A DNA stretch of 64,000 nt, from NCBI GenBank assembly GCA_040255465.1, contig JBDZVA010000003.1, positions 620,001 through 684,000 on the forward strand, given 5' to 3'. Of the stretch, positions 31,727 through 40,969 are shown piece by piece (positions within the stretch are counted from its first letter, which is position 1; each line of letters starts with the position of its first letter). The notes beneath the pieces are model-generated. The model did no database searches. It saw nothing but the letters and a program-made list of their open reading frames with translations, and was not told the DNA's origin. The translations under genes were made by a program, and so were the position numbers. The stretch comes from UBA5793 sp040255465. GTDB lineage: Bacteria; Planctomycetota; Phycisphaerae; Phycisphaerales; UBA5793.

Positions 31727-33172
31727 CTATTTCTTCTTCTCTTCGACCGGCTTGGCTGCGCCCGTCTTGCCTTCGCCCGGCCAGATCGCCGGCTTGTCGG
31801 GCGGCGGATACACGACGGGCTTGTCGCGGTTGTATTCGTACGGCACGTGGCATCCGGGCGCACACTTGCCGCCGTCGTTGAGTTTTTCAAAGTTGATCGG
31901 CAGCATCCAGCCGCCCGTGCCGAATGGCACCGAGTCGCGGATGTGGTTTTCCTTGTTGCTCGCGTGCGTTTCGTGGCAGGCGCGGCAGGTGCGGCCCTTG
32001 GTCTCTTTGTTCACGTGCAGGTAGTGCAGGTTGAGATCGCCGTTGCGGAAGTTGGTCAGCGCGGTGGTCCGCTCGTCGTGCACGACGTCTTTGTCGTGGC
32101 AGGAGAAGCACAGGGCGTAGCTCTCTTCGCGGAACGGAGCGTAGAACTGCGGCGGATACTCCTTGATGAGCAGGCGGAAGTTGCCCCCGCCGTGGATCTC
32201 GTGGCACGCGGCGCAGTTGCCCTGCGCGACGGGACCGTGCAGGCTCTTACCCGTGGCGAAGACGGCTTTCATGTTCGAGAGGTCGCGGCCGTCGGGCATC
32301 TTGATCTTGCGGTCGTGGCACTTGAGGCACAGATCCACCATGTCGGTCTTGAGGATCGACGCGAAATCAGACGCGTGCGGCTCGTGGCAGTTGAGGCATT
32401 CCTGATCGGTCGTGACCGCGGCGTGCTGCGTGGTGGCCGTGTCGACGATGTGCTTGATCGACTCGTGGCACGAGAGGCACAGCGCCTTCTTCTCTTCGTG
32501 CAGCATCATCGGATGGTCGGAGGCGTGCGGATCGTGGCAGGCCGTGCAGTCGGTGTTGACCGGGCCGTGCACGTAGCGCATCGTGTCGAGCTGTTCCTTG
32601 GTGGAGGTGTGGCACTGGATACAGAGTTCGCGTCCCTCGGTCAGCAGCAGGTGCTGATTCTTCGAACTGTGCGGCGAGTGGCAAGCCGCGCAAGCCCCGG
32701 CGGCCACCGGACCGTGGACCGATGACTTGCCGGCAAAGACGTTTTCGTGGCACTGCGAACACAGCGCCGATGGGCTCTCGGCCTTGAGCAGCAGGCGACT
32801 GGTTCCGCCGTGCGGATTGTGGCACGAGAGGCAATCGCCGGTCTTGAGCGGCTCGTGGACCGTCGTCGCGTCCTTCATATCCATTTCGTGGCAGAAGAGG
32901 CACAGATCCTTGGCCTCGCGCACGAGCGCGAAGGTGTGGTCCTTGGCGCTGACGGTGCTGTGGCAGGCATCGCACGCGCCGACGGCGACGGGGCCGTGCG
33001 TGACGGCGTGGTCCTTGACGGCGGCGTGACAGCCGGACGTCATGCAGGACCCGGGGGCGATCTCGATGGTCGGCCTGACGTCGGGCGGCTGAATCTGAAA
33101 ACCCATTCCCAGGAGCGCCACTCCCACCGTCAACATCCCCGTTCCGGCAAGCAGTCTTCGACTGAGTCTCAT
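31727..33172 (-). CDS. Periplasmic 15-haem cytochrome c (doubled CXXCH type)
   Basis: A 481-residue exported protein with 13 CXXCH motifs, a leading CX4CH (CMTSGCH) and a trailing CX3CH (CAPGCH). Repeats of VHGPVAAGACAACHSPHSS type mark the doubled-CXXCH family. A signal peptide occupies about residues 1-28. Toward the end a conserved block contains ALCFSCHDK, NLHYLHVNKETKGRTC and WMLPINFEKLNDGGK. The whole layout is shared with the proteins at 33169 and 42450. The start codon overlaps the previous gene's stop by four bases (ATGA), so the pair is coupled. It should carry electrons in the periplasm; no catalytic haem motif is seen. Confidence 0.93.
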   Translation of the reverse strand: MRLSRRLLAGTGMLTVGVALLGMGFQIQPPDVRPTIEIAPGSCMTSGCHAAVKDHAVTHGPVAVGACDACHSTVSAKDHTFALVREAKDLCLFCHEMDMKDATTVHEPLKTGDCLSCHNPHGGTSRLLLKAESPSALCSQCHENVFAGKSSVHGPVAAGACAACHSPHSSKNQHLLLTEGRELCIQCHTSTKEQLDTMRYVHGPVNTDCTACHDPHASDHPMMLHEEKKALCLSCHESIKHIVDTATTQHAAVTTDQECLNCHEPHASDFASILKTDMVDLCLKCHDRKIKMPDGRDLSNMKAVFATGKSLHGPVAQGNCAACHEIHGGGNFRLLIKEYPPQFYAPFREESYALCFSCHDKDVVHDERTTALTNFRNGDLNLHYLHVNKETKGRTCRACHETHASNKENHIRDSVPFGTGGWMLPINFEKLNDGGKCAPGCHVPYEYNRDKPVVYPPPDKPAIWPGEGKTGAAKPVEEKKK

Positions 33173-34761
33173 GGCTGACCTCCCGATTCTTTTCCATCAT
33201 CGCCCGTCGTCGGTTGTTCACCTAGCGCTGGGGTTGGCTCCGGACCATCGCCCGGCTTGCGGTGATACGTCATCGCGACGTGGCAGCCCGGCGTGCACTT
33301 GCCGCCGTCTTCCATGCGTTCAAATCCGATGGGCATCAACCACTTCGAGTTTTCAAACGGCACCTGCGAAGCGAGATGTCGCTCCTGATCGGAGCCGTGA
33401 ATGGCATGGCAGGTCTTGCAGGATCGTCCCTTTTCGTCGCGGTTCACGTGGAGGTAGTGGAGGTTGCGATCCCCATCGCGGAAGTCGGTCAGTGACGTCG
33501 TCTTTTCTGAGGTGACGAGATCCTTGGGATGGCAACTGAAGCACAGCGCGTAGTCCGCGAGATCGAACTTGGCGTAGAACCCGCTGGGGAACTCCTGCTT
33601 GAGCAGTCGATTATGCGTTGAGCCGTGCACGTTGTGGCAGGCGGAGCAATCGCCGGTCTCCACGGGGCCGTGCAGGAAGCGCTTGCCGCTCACGCTCGAG
33701 GTCATGTCGGGAATGGTGCGGCCGTCCGCCGCCTTGACCGGCTGGCTGTGGCATGAGAGGCACAGCGTCGTCTGGCGATCGCGAAGCAGCTTGGGGCGGC
33801 CCGCCGCGTGCGGATCGTGGCAGTTGGCGCAGGACTCGCCGGTGAAGACCGCAGCGTGCGGCGTGGTGGCGCCGTTGATTGCTTCGCCGAGTCCGGTGTG
33901 GCAGTCGAGGCAGAGTTGTTCGATCGGCTTCTTGAGGTGAAACTCGACATCGGACGTATGCGCGCTATGGCAGGTCGTGCAATCCTGCTTGGCGGGATCA
34001 TGCACGAAGGGTGCGTTGGCGATGACGTACTTGGTGTCGGTGTGACAGGTGAAGCAGTGTTCGGCGGCGTCGCCGCCCCGCAGCAGGTGGGCGTTGTTCG
34101 ATTCGTGGGGCTGGTGGCACGCGGAACACTCGCCGGCGGCGTATGGACCGTGCGGGTGTTTGCCTTGATCGAGCACGTGGCACTCGACACAGGTCTCCTG
34201 TACGGTGCTCTTCACGAGCAGGAACTTGCGGCCGGCGTGCGGATCATGGCAGCCGATGCAGCCGGGCTCCTCGAGGGCGGCGTGCTTGTGCAGTTGCGTG
34301 TTGCCGGTCTGGTGGCAGAAGGAGCACGTGCTGTTTCCCTCGCGGAGAAGCGGATAGACATGTCCACCCGTGTCGGCGGCGTGACATGAGAAGCAGTCGC
34401 CAGCCGCGAGCGGGCCGTGGAGCCGGTCCGCGAGGCCGAAGTTGGCGTGGCACTCGGGAGTGATGCAGGTGGTCCCCTCAGGAAGCGCCCCAGTGGGGCG
34501 CGAGGCGGGATGGTCGGCCGCGATGAACCGGGGCGTAGCGGGTTTGACCGACGAACTCGAAGGTGAGTCCATGTACCGCATGGCGGTGTCGGCGGATCGC
34601 GAGATCGTCGCCTCTTTGGGCGGCTGGGATTTCTTGTCTTTGCATCCGCCGAGGAGGAGCAATGAGATCAGCAGCGCACTGCCGACTTCCCACGCAGCCG
34701 CCCGCCCGCGGCGCACCGGCCGCAGGTCGAGTCGCTGGACGGTGGTCGGGCGCGGGTTCAT
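33169..34761 (-). CDS. 15-haem cytochrome c lipoprotein
   Basis: A 530-residue lipoprotein: the N-terminal segment ends LLLLGGC, a lipobox, followed by a Ser/Pro-rich linker. The haem part has the same order as its neighbours: CX4CH (CITPECH), 13 CXXCH and a final CX3CH (CTPGCH). The lipid anchor would tether it to the inner or outer membrane, unlike its soluble paralogue next door. The ATG overlaps the previous stop as TAATG. A Ser-rich linker of about 50 residues separates anchor and haem domain. It is likely a relay between membrane quinol oxidation and soluble or outer-surface partners. Confidence 0.92.
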   Translation of the reverse strand: MNPRPTTVQRLDLRPVRRGRAAAWEVGSALLISLLLLGGCKDKKSQPPKEATISRSADTAMRYMDSPSSSSVKPATPRFIAADHPASRPTGALPEGTTCITPECHANFGLADRLHGPLAAGDCFSCHAADTGGHVYPLLREGNSTCSFCHQTGNTQLHKHAALEEPGCIGCHDPHAGRKFLLVKSTVQETCVECHVLDQGKHPHGPYAAGECSACHQPHESNNAHLLRGGDAAEHCFTCHTDTKYVIANAPFVHDPAKQDCTTCHSAHTSDVEFHLKKPIEQLCLDCHTGLGEAINGATTPHAAVFTGESCANCHDPHAAGRPKLLRDRQTTLCLSCHSQPVKAADGRTIPDMTSSVSGKRFLHGPVETGDCSACHNVHGSTHNRLLKQEFPSGFYAKFDLADYALCFSCHPKDLVTSEKTTSLTDFRDGDRNLHYLHVNRDEKGRSCKTCHAIHGSDQERHLASQVPFENSKWLMPIGFERMEDGGKCTPGCHVAMTYHRKPGDGPEPTPALGEQPTTGDDGKESGGQP

Positions 34762-36284
34762 TACGGCTCTTTCTCCGGTTGCTGGGGCGCGAGGCGCTTG
34801 ACGATCTCCTTGCTGTTGTCGATAGAGAGACTCAGCAGCGCCGTGGCGTAGGTGACGTTGTGTACGCCGTGCGAGGTCTTGACGAACTGAACGTTCTCGG
34901 CGGCATCGTTGAAGAGCCGCTGCAGTTCCAATCGCTCAGCATCGCTGGTGATGGATGCACTCGCCATCGCGACTCGCGCGCCTTCGACAGCCACTTCCGC
35001 CTGGGTCAGCAGTTCGCTCACCGAGTTTTTCCAGATGTCGAGCACGCCGATGTAGCGGTTGCCGTGACAGGAGTCGCAGGCTTTCTGTGCGGCGAGGTAG
35101 GTGTATCCCGATACGCCGTGCGAGGCGCCGCTGGTTTCTTCGAGGTGGCAAGCGATGCAGTCGACCTGTGCGGTGAACATTGGGCTGGGCATGCTGGGCA
35201 CGCCCTGGCCGCCCGTGCCGCTGTACATCTTGGCGGGGCCCGAGTGGGTCGACTCGTGGCACTGATTGCAGCCTTCGGCATCCTCGCCGGTCTGGTGGAT
35301 CGTGCCTGCGAGGGTGAGAGCCCGATTGGTATTGGCGTTGAGGTGATGCTCAATCTGCACGTGGCAGTTGGAGCACTCGATCTTGTTGTCGGTGACGTGG
35401 GCGCGGTGCATGAGTTGCGTTTCGCCGTACTTGGCGAGTTGTTGCGGCTGGTTGTGACAGGTCCAGCAGAGTTGGCGAGGCACTTCGCCGTCGCCCTTGA
35501 TTGCTTCCGAGTGGCAGTTTTCGCAGGCGACCTTGCGGTCGAGGTATTCCTGGTGGTTGAAGATGCCGGTGGCCAGTCGGATGTCGCCCTTGGGGGCGCC
35601 GTGGCATGATCCGCAGCCGCCTAGAACTTCCTCATCGCGTCCGTGCTTGACGCCTTTGAAGTGGCAGGTGAAGCAGGTATCGAGCGTGACGACGAGGTGC
35701 TGACCCTGGACGATTTGCGAGTGACAGGAGACGCAACGGAGTTGCTTGCCGCGGCGCAGTTCGCCCAGATGCGGGGTGTGGTTGAAGTGGATCTTGATCG
35801 TGTCGCCGCGCTGTGTCGGCACTTCCCATTCGACGAGGCCGTCGAGCAGGCGGTGCTCATGGCATCCATCGCGCAGACAGGAGTCGTCGCGGATTTCAGC
35901 GTGCGGCTTGGAGCCGTAGGTCCGAGTGAGGTACTTGGCGACCTGGCTGCTGGCCTGCCACTTTCCCTTGAGCGTGTTCTCGAAGCCGGGTTCGAAGTGG
36001 CAGTCAACGCAGGGGACATCCTTGTGGGACGACTCGTGCCAGGCCTGGTAGTAGGGCTCCATGATGTGGCAGCCGCGGCAGAAATCCGGCTCCATCGAAT
36101 ACTCGGCGAAGGCCAGACTGCCGCCGACGATGATCACGACGCCGTACGCCATTTTGGCCCAGATCGTCAATCCGTACGGAAGCCAGCTCCGGTTGACGCG
36201 CTTGAGACCGAGAACTCTCCCCCATGTGGGAATCGGGGGCTTGGAATCGGGGGCCGTTTTCTCATTTTCGGCAGCAATAGTCAT
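34761..36284 (-). CDS. NapC/NirT-type membrane-anchored 12-haem cytochrome c
   Basis: A 507-residue protein. ATG 36284 has GGAG 6 bases upstream and is preferred over upstream in-frame ATGs. A single membrane helix (about residues 45-62) is followed by the NapC/NrfH-type start MEPDFCRGCHIMEPYYQAWH and PCVDCH. In all there are 11 CXXCH and one CX4CH (CLRDGCH). The NapC/NrfH family takes electrons from menaquinol or ubiquinol and hands them to periplasmic reductases. Here the extra haems extend it into a wire. The last ~100 residues are helical without haems. Its stop overlaps the next start (TAATG). Confidence 0.92.
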   Translation of the reverse strand: MTIAAENEKTAPDSKPPIPTWGRVLGLKRVNRSWLPYGLTIWAKMAYGVVIIVGGSLAFAEYSMEPDFCRGCHIMEPYYQAWHESSHKDVPCVDCHFEPGFENTLKGKWQASSQVAKYLTRTYGSKPHAEIRDDSCLRDGCHEHRLLDGLVEWEVPTQRGDTIKIHFNHTPHLGELRRGKQLRCVSCHSQIVQGQHLVVTLDTCFTCHFKGVKHGRDEEVLGGCGSCHGAPKGDIRLATGIFNHQEYLDRKVACENCHSEAIKGDGEVPRQLCWTCHNQPQQLAKYGETQLMHRAHVTDNKIECSNCHVQIEHHLNANTNRALTLAGTIHQTGEDAEGCNQCHESTHSGPAKMYSGTGGQGVPSMPSPMFTAQVDCIACHLEETSGASHGVSGYTYLAAQKACDSCHGNRYIGVLDIWKNSVSELLTQAEVAVEGARVAMASASITSDAERLELQRLFNDAAENVQFVKTSHGVHNVTYATALLSLSIDNSKEIVKRLAPQQPEKEP

Positions 36285-36333
36285 GTCAGGCTCCATTCCG
36301 GACATCAGGGTGCAATTCCCGTGCCGACTGAGG

Positions 36334-38586
36334 CTAAAGAGCGCGAAGTCCACCCAGAATAATGAGTACCACCATGCCCGTACCGACGAGCATTGCCAGC
36401 ACCCCGACCACGATCGCCGCGAGCCGCTGCCAGCGCGGCGCCGGAGTTGTGCGGAACTTGTCCAGCCGGTTGCGCTCGACGAGGTGGGCGTACTCGGCAG
36501 CCCGCTCGTGCTTCATTTCCTCCTCGGGCACCCGCCCGGTGAAGATGACGTCGTCGACGGGGAATTTCTCCAGCCGCAGGTGGGCGTTGAAGAAGTGGAT
36601 GGTGAAGATGAAGCCGACCGCGAGCAGCGCTTCGTAGCCGTGGACGACCATGGCGATGTTGAAGACCCAGCCCGGCAGCCAGTTGGCGACGAGTTCGGGG
36701 AACCAGAGCAACAGGCCTGAGCCACCGATGATGAACGTGCCGATGATCTCGGCCCAGTAGTCAAATTTCTCCCAGTAGGTCCAGCGACCGAAGGACGGCT
36801 TGCCGCGGCCGGTGAAGAACCAGCGCCACATGCCAAAGCAGTCTTTGACGTCCTTCCAGCGCGGGAAGAGCGAGTGCGGGCCGAAGAGCCAGCCGAGCAC
36901 CGTCCTGGTCGGCCCCAGCGGGGTCGAGCGGGCCTGCTCGGCAACTTCCCGCCCGGCGCGAATCGTTCCGATGACGTGGAGGACGAAGTTGAACATCAAC
37001 ATGATGGCGAAGAACCGGTGCCAGTTGCCGGCGGCATCCACGCCGCCAAAGACATCCGCAATCGTGAGCGCCCAGGGGCGATCGGAGAAGAACAGCGGAA
37101 TACCGGTGAAGGTCAGGCCAAAGAAGCTGATGATGACCAGGATGTGATTGACGCGGTTGATGCGCGTGAAGCGGCGAATCGCCACCCCACCGCGATGGTC
37201 CGGTCGCGGGCCGTTGCGCTTGCGCTCGATGGACATCCGGATAAACCACATGATCGAGTGGAGACCGAAGAACCCGAACGCGGCGGAAATGACGATGAGG
37301 AAGTAGAGCCAGACGCCGTGCAGCAGCGGATAGCGGGCGCCGTCTCGATAGTCCGCGTGCGGATCGAAGAGAGCGAAACTGGGCGTCGCATTCTCGTGGC
37401 ACTTGGCGCAGACCTGGACGCGATGTTCGCCGTGCAGGGTCGAGTCCGGATCGCTGATGGGCCGGATGTCGTGTGCCCCGTGGCAGTCGCTGCAGCGTGC
37501 GGCTCGCATGGAGCCCAGCCTGGTCACCTGGCCGTGGTAGCTGGCGCGATAGGTTTCGTAGAACGTGGCTCGCCGGGTGCCCGACATCGCCGGATCGTCG
37601 TGGCACTCGCCGCACTCATTGACGATGTCGAGCATGAACGACGGTACATTGGTGCGCGTAATGCCGTGCGCGGTGTGGCAGTCGGTGCAGACCGGCGCCT
37701 TGTGCGTTTTCTGATCGCCATTGGCGAGCACTTGCGCATGCACGCTTTTGGCGTACGTTTCGTTGATCCCGACATGGCAGCGGCCACATGTCGTCGGCAC
37801 ATTGACGCGATTGACCAGCGCGCGTTCGTCGGCGGCGGGATGAATCTCGTGCGCGCCGTGGCAATCGGCACATGTGGCGGCGACAACCAGGCCGCCTCGT
37901 GTGACCAGTTGTCCGTGAACGCTGTCAAGATAGGCCCCGACCAGCGCTTCGCCGCCCCCCTCGACCGAGGGGTTTGTGGCATGCTGCTTGTGGCAGCCGG
38001 CGCAGGTCGCGACGATGTTGATCGGATAGGTCTTTGAATTGCGATCGCGTGGTGGGAGGATGTCGTGTCCGCCGTGACAGGTGGCGCACCGTGGCGCCGG
38101 CCCGTTTCCGACGCCGGGTTTTTCGGCGTGCACGCCCCGCACGAACGCCGCGCCCTCCGAAGTGTGACACCCAGAGGTCGTACAGGAAGCGGGCTGAAGC
38201 GTCTGGCCATGGGGTAACGCGGCAGCATCCACATGGCACTGCACGCACGAAAGAGTTGAGTGTTCGGGGAAAGGCATCTGTTCGGCTGAAAGGAAGAGCC
38301 CCGGCCGGGTCGGAGGCTCGTCCGGTCCCGGCAGGTTTTCGCGATCGGCCTGTCCGATCATCGACCGTCGCTCGAACGGATCGAGTGTGGCGATGTGGGC
38401 CTGCCCGTGGCAGTTCAGGCAGCGGCGGTTGTCGGCCGGCGTCGGGGCCGGTTGCGCACCAACGGATCCAACGGCCCACATCCAGGCGCTCAACCCAACC
38501 AGAAACACAATGGCGCGGGAAACCACACGAGACTTCGACCGCTCAGCGCGGCAGCGCTTTTCGATCTTGTTTCTCAACACCTTCAC
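36334..38586 (-). CDS. Fusion of 11-haem cytochrome c with a cytochrome b561-like membrane domain
   Basis: A 750-residue protein with a GTG start. Residues ~1-45 are a signal peptide. The N-terminal half carries 10 CXXCH and one CX4CH (CTTSGCH). The second half has about six membrane helices: LYFLIVISAAFGFFGLHSIM, HILVIISFFGLTFTGIPLFF, HRFFAIMLMFNFVLHVIGTI, EIIGTFIIGGSGLLLWFPEL, VHGYEALLAVGFIFTIHFFN and a last one near the end. Repeated His in these helices suggest a di-haem b561/formate-dehydrogenase-gamma-like quinol site. One protein would thus span the membrane and reach into the periplasm. The gap to the previous gene is 12 bases. Confidence 0.9.
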   Translation of the reverse strand: MKVLRNKIEKRCRAERSKSRVVSRAIVFLVGLSAWMWAVGSVGAQPAPTPADNRRCLNCHGQAHIATLDPFERRSMIGQADRENLPGPDEPPTRPGLFLSAEQMPFPEHSTLSCVQCHVDAAALPHGQTLQPASCTTSGCHTSEGAAFVRGVHAEKPGVGNGPAPRCATCHGGHDILPPRDRNSKTYPINIVATCAGCHKQHATNPSVEGGGEALVGAYLDSVHGQLVTRGGLVVAATCADCHGAHEIHPAADERALVNRVNVPTTCGRCHVGINETYAKSVHAQVLANGDQKTHKAPVCTDCHTAHGITRTNVPSFMLDIVNECGECHDDPAMSGTRRATFYETYRASYHGQVTRLGSMRAARCSDCHGAHDIRPISDPDSTLHGEHRVQVCAKCHENATPSFALFDPHADYRDGARYPLLHGVWLYFLIVISAAFGFFGLHSIMWFIRMSIERKRNGPRPDHRGGVAIRRFTRINRVNHILVIISFFGLTFTGIPLFFSDRPWALTIADVFGGVDAAGNWHRFFAIMLMFNFVLHVIGTIRAGREVAEQARSTPLGPTRTVLGWLFGPHSLFPRWKDVKDCFGMWRWFFTGRGKPSFGRWTYWEKFDYWAEIIGTFIIGGSGLLLWFPELVANWLPGWVFNIAMVVHGYEALLAVGFIFTIHFFNAHLRLEKFPVDDVIFTGRVPEEEMKHERAAEYAHLVERNRLDKFRTTPAPRWQRLAAIVVGVLAMLVGTGMVVLIILGGLRAL

Positions 38587-38598
38587 AATGCACCCGCC

Positions 38599-40257
38599 TC
38601 ACGACCCGTGCTCCCGGTCGAGGAAAGAAGACTTGTAGTACACGAGTAACCCCGAGAAGATCAGCAGCAACGCGACCGCAGCCAAACCGACAACGGTCTG
38701 CTCGCGCTGCTGTCGCCGCAACCGCTCAATCAGTTCGTGCGTGGCCTGAATCCGATCCACGCCATCACGAATCTCGGTTGCAAAGTTATTGATCTCCCGC
38801 ATATTGAAGCTGTGAAAGACCTGCCGCAGGCGTGAATTGACTTCCGCCGCGTTGTGCTGCGCCTGCTCGAGGGAGAGATTGCGATACCCCCACTCAGAGA
38901 GGTCGGTGCTCAGCTCGGTGGAGAGGTCGACCTGCTCTTCCGTCTTGATGAGGATGTCCTTGATCCGCTTGACAGACTCCATGGTCGCGGCCCGGTGGCA
39001 GGGCGAGCAGCGACCGCCCTCCGATCGCGATCGGGTGTCGATAATGTCCGGCGAAGGTTGGGTGATCTTGTGACTGCCCTGGCCGTGGCAATAAAGACAG
39101 GTCGGGTCGCCGAAGTCACCGTGCGGGCTGCCCAGGTGCTTTTCCTTGATGTCGGCGTGGCACTTGCCGCAGAAGTAAGATACGGCTCGACCTCGCGTCT
39201 CGCTCACAAACTCGCGATCGTTGAGGTAAGTCACCAGGAAGTCGGTTTGGCGCTCGAGATGCGCCGCTCGCTTGAATGCGTCGTCCGATTCGAACTGGTC
39301 GCGCCGCAGCATCGCGTTGCCGCCGTGGCAACCGTCACAGCCGACGTTGGCGGCGAAGTGCACGCTGTGCTTCCACTCGAGTTCGACGATCTCACTTGAA
39401 CGCCCGGAGAGATTCATGTGGCACTGGACGCAGTTGTTCCTGGCGTATGGATCCTCGCCATAGCCTTCAGCCTGCTCGGGCGTCGCACCCGGTTCAGCCG
39501 GCGGACTGGCGTTTGCTCTCGTTGTCTGCACGACGATGGCGGTCAACCCCACCAGCAGCCACAGGCCGTGGTGTTTCATAGCGCCGCTCAGTGGTTTGGG
39601 AGCGGTCCCGGATGGATCCTGGGAGGGCGTCGGTGCGCCGCCGTTCTCGCGATAGAGAACCTTGCGGATCGCGCGCCGCTCGTGCGCCACGAGTACGTAG
39701 AAGACCAGAATCGCGATCCCCGTGAAGATGAAGAACATCGGATGATGCGCGAAGTATTCGCTGATCGGCGCGAGACGCTCGCCCTCGGCGGTCATCGTCT
39801 CGGGCCAGCCGCCCCAGAAGGTAAAGACGATCGCCAACGCGGCGACCAGTGTGACCGCGATGCGGTAGAACCACGTCGGCCTGGTGCGGGCCCGCAGCCC
39901 TCGATACCAGAATGGAAGCAGCACGATCACGATGATCACGGGCCCCTGGCTCAACACGCCCCATGTCTTGCCGCTCAGGCCCAGCAGCGTGGTGGGCCAC
40001 ACACGCAAGTACTGGTATACCGCCAGGAAGTACCATTCAGGCTTGATCCCGACTGGCGTTGAGCCGTGCGGGTTGGCCGGCTGCTCCTCATGCGCCAGGC
40101 CGTGCAGCCCGAGCATGTCCAGCAGAACCGGCAGCGTGACCAGGAACATGATGATCGCCAGGCAGATGAGCACTGACACGGTCATCTTGATGATCTCATT
40201 GGGCCAGAACGGCTCCAACTGATCCGGCTCGTATTGCTCGCGGTAGTCGACGCCCAT
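38599..40257 (-). CDS. Fusion of cytochrome b subunit IV with a five-haem cytochrome c
   Basis: A 552-residue protein. ATG 40257 has AAGGA upstream. Residues 1-200 are the C-terminal half of cytochrome b (subunit IV): helices and the Qo-site motif PEWYFL (73-78). After a linker, an internal hydrophobic segment (about 228-246) acts as a signal anchor. Then come five CXXCH (CVQCH, CDGCH, CGKCH, CLYCH, CSPCH), a helical region and a final membrane helix (about 525-543). No stop codon separates the two parts; an internal ATG at 39579 could start a separate product but has no good ribosome site. The fused cytochrome would replace cytochrome f or c1. Confidence 0.88.
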   Translation of the reverse strand: MGVDYREQYEPDQLEPFWPNEIIKMTVSVLICLAIIMFLVTLPVLLDMLGLHGLAHEEQPANPHGSTPVGIKPEWYFLAVYQYLRVWPTTLLGLSGKTWGVLSQGPVIIVIVLLPFWYRGLRARTRPTWFYRIAVTLVAALAIVFTFWGGWPETMTAEGERLAPISEYFAHHPMFFIFTGIAILVFYVLVAHERRAIRKVLYRENGGAPTPSQDPSGTAPKPLSGAMKHHGLWLLVGLTAIVVQTTRANASPPAEPGATPEQAEGYGEDPYARNNCVQCHMNLSGRSSEIVELEWKHSVHFAANVGCDGCHGGNAMLRRDQFESDDAFKRAAHLERQTDFLVTYLNDREFVSETRGRAVSYFCGKCHADIKEKHLGSPHGDFGDPTCLYCHGQGSHKITQPSPDIIDTRSRSEGGRCSPCHRAATMESVKRIKDILIKTEEQVDLSTELSTDLSEWGYRNLSLEQAQHNAAEVNSRLRQVFHSFNMREINNFATEIRDGVDRIQATHELIERLRRQQREQTVVGLAAVALLLIFSGLLVYYKSSFLDREHGS

Positions 40258-40301
40258 CGGCGTGTCCTTCCCTTGGCCGCCGAGTGTTCGGCGGTGGCCT
40301 C

Positions 40302-40961
40302 TTACAGAGGCTTTGAAATACCCGTCCGGCGGATCATGACAAAGTGCAGTCCCATGAACGAACTCATGATCGCCGGCAGAATCCAGATGTGCAACGAGAA
40401 GAAGAACCCCAACGTCTCGCCGCTGATTGCTTTGCCCCGCCGCACCCACTCCACGATGTCCTGGCCGAAGTATGGAACCGCGCTGGGAATCTCCGTTCCG
40501 ACTTTGGCGCCCCAGTAGCTCAGTTGGGTCCAGGGCAGGAGGTAGCCGGTGAAGGCCATCATCGTCGTGAGCAGGAGCAGAAACACGCCGCTGACCCAGT
40601 GCAGTTCGCGCGGCGTCCGGTAGATCTTGTAGTAGGCGATGCGGGCCATGTGCATGAGCACGAGGGTGATCATCAGGTTCGCCGCGACGGCGTGGATGCG
40701 CTGCACGAGCCAGCCCATGGTCACGTTTGACTTGATAAACGTCACGCTGTCCCAGGCAGCGTCCGGGTGCGGCTTGTAGTACATGAGCAGCAGCATGCCG
40801 GTGAAGACCTGCACAAGGAAGGTAAAGAACGCCAGTCCGCCGAAGCAGCCCGCCCACGACAAGGTGCGCGGCACCCACTTTTTGGTGACGTTCTTTTCCA
40901 ACTCCGGCGTCACGTCGAAGCGTTCGTCGATCCAGCCGTAGATATAGCGAATCACCCGCAT
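40302..40961 (-). CDS. Cytochrome b, b6 type (N-terminal half)
   Basis: A 219-residue, four-helix cytochrome b6-type protein, the quinol-oxidising core of the Rieske/b complex. Haem ligands are His90 and His104 (14 apart) and His191 and His206 (15 apart), the spacing of b6 rather than bc1. The GYLLPWTQLSYWG segment and the C-terminus RRTGISKPL match b6. Cys39 in AGCFGGLAFF aligns with the Cys that binds haem ci in b6f complexes. ATG 40961 precedes the conserved N-terminus. It lies between the Rieske gene (8 bases upstream) and the subunit IV fusion, giving the b6f-like split order. Confidence 0.93.
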   Translation of the reverse strand: MRVIRYIYGWIDERFDVTPELEKNVTKKWVPRTLSWAGCFGGLAFFTFLVQVFTGMLLLMYYKPHPDAAWDSVTFIKSNVTMGWLVQRIHAVAANLMITLVLMHMARIAYYKIYRTPRELHWVSGVFLLLLTTMMAFTGYLLPWTQLSYWGAKVGTEIPSAVPYFGQDIVEWVRRGKAISGETLGFFFSLHIWILPAIMSSFMGLHFVMIRRTGISKPL

Positions 40962-40969
40962 GTCCCGCC

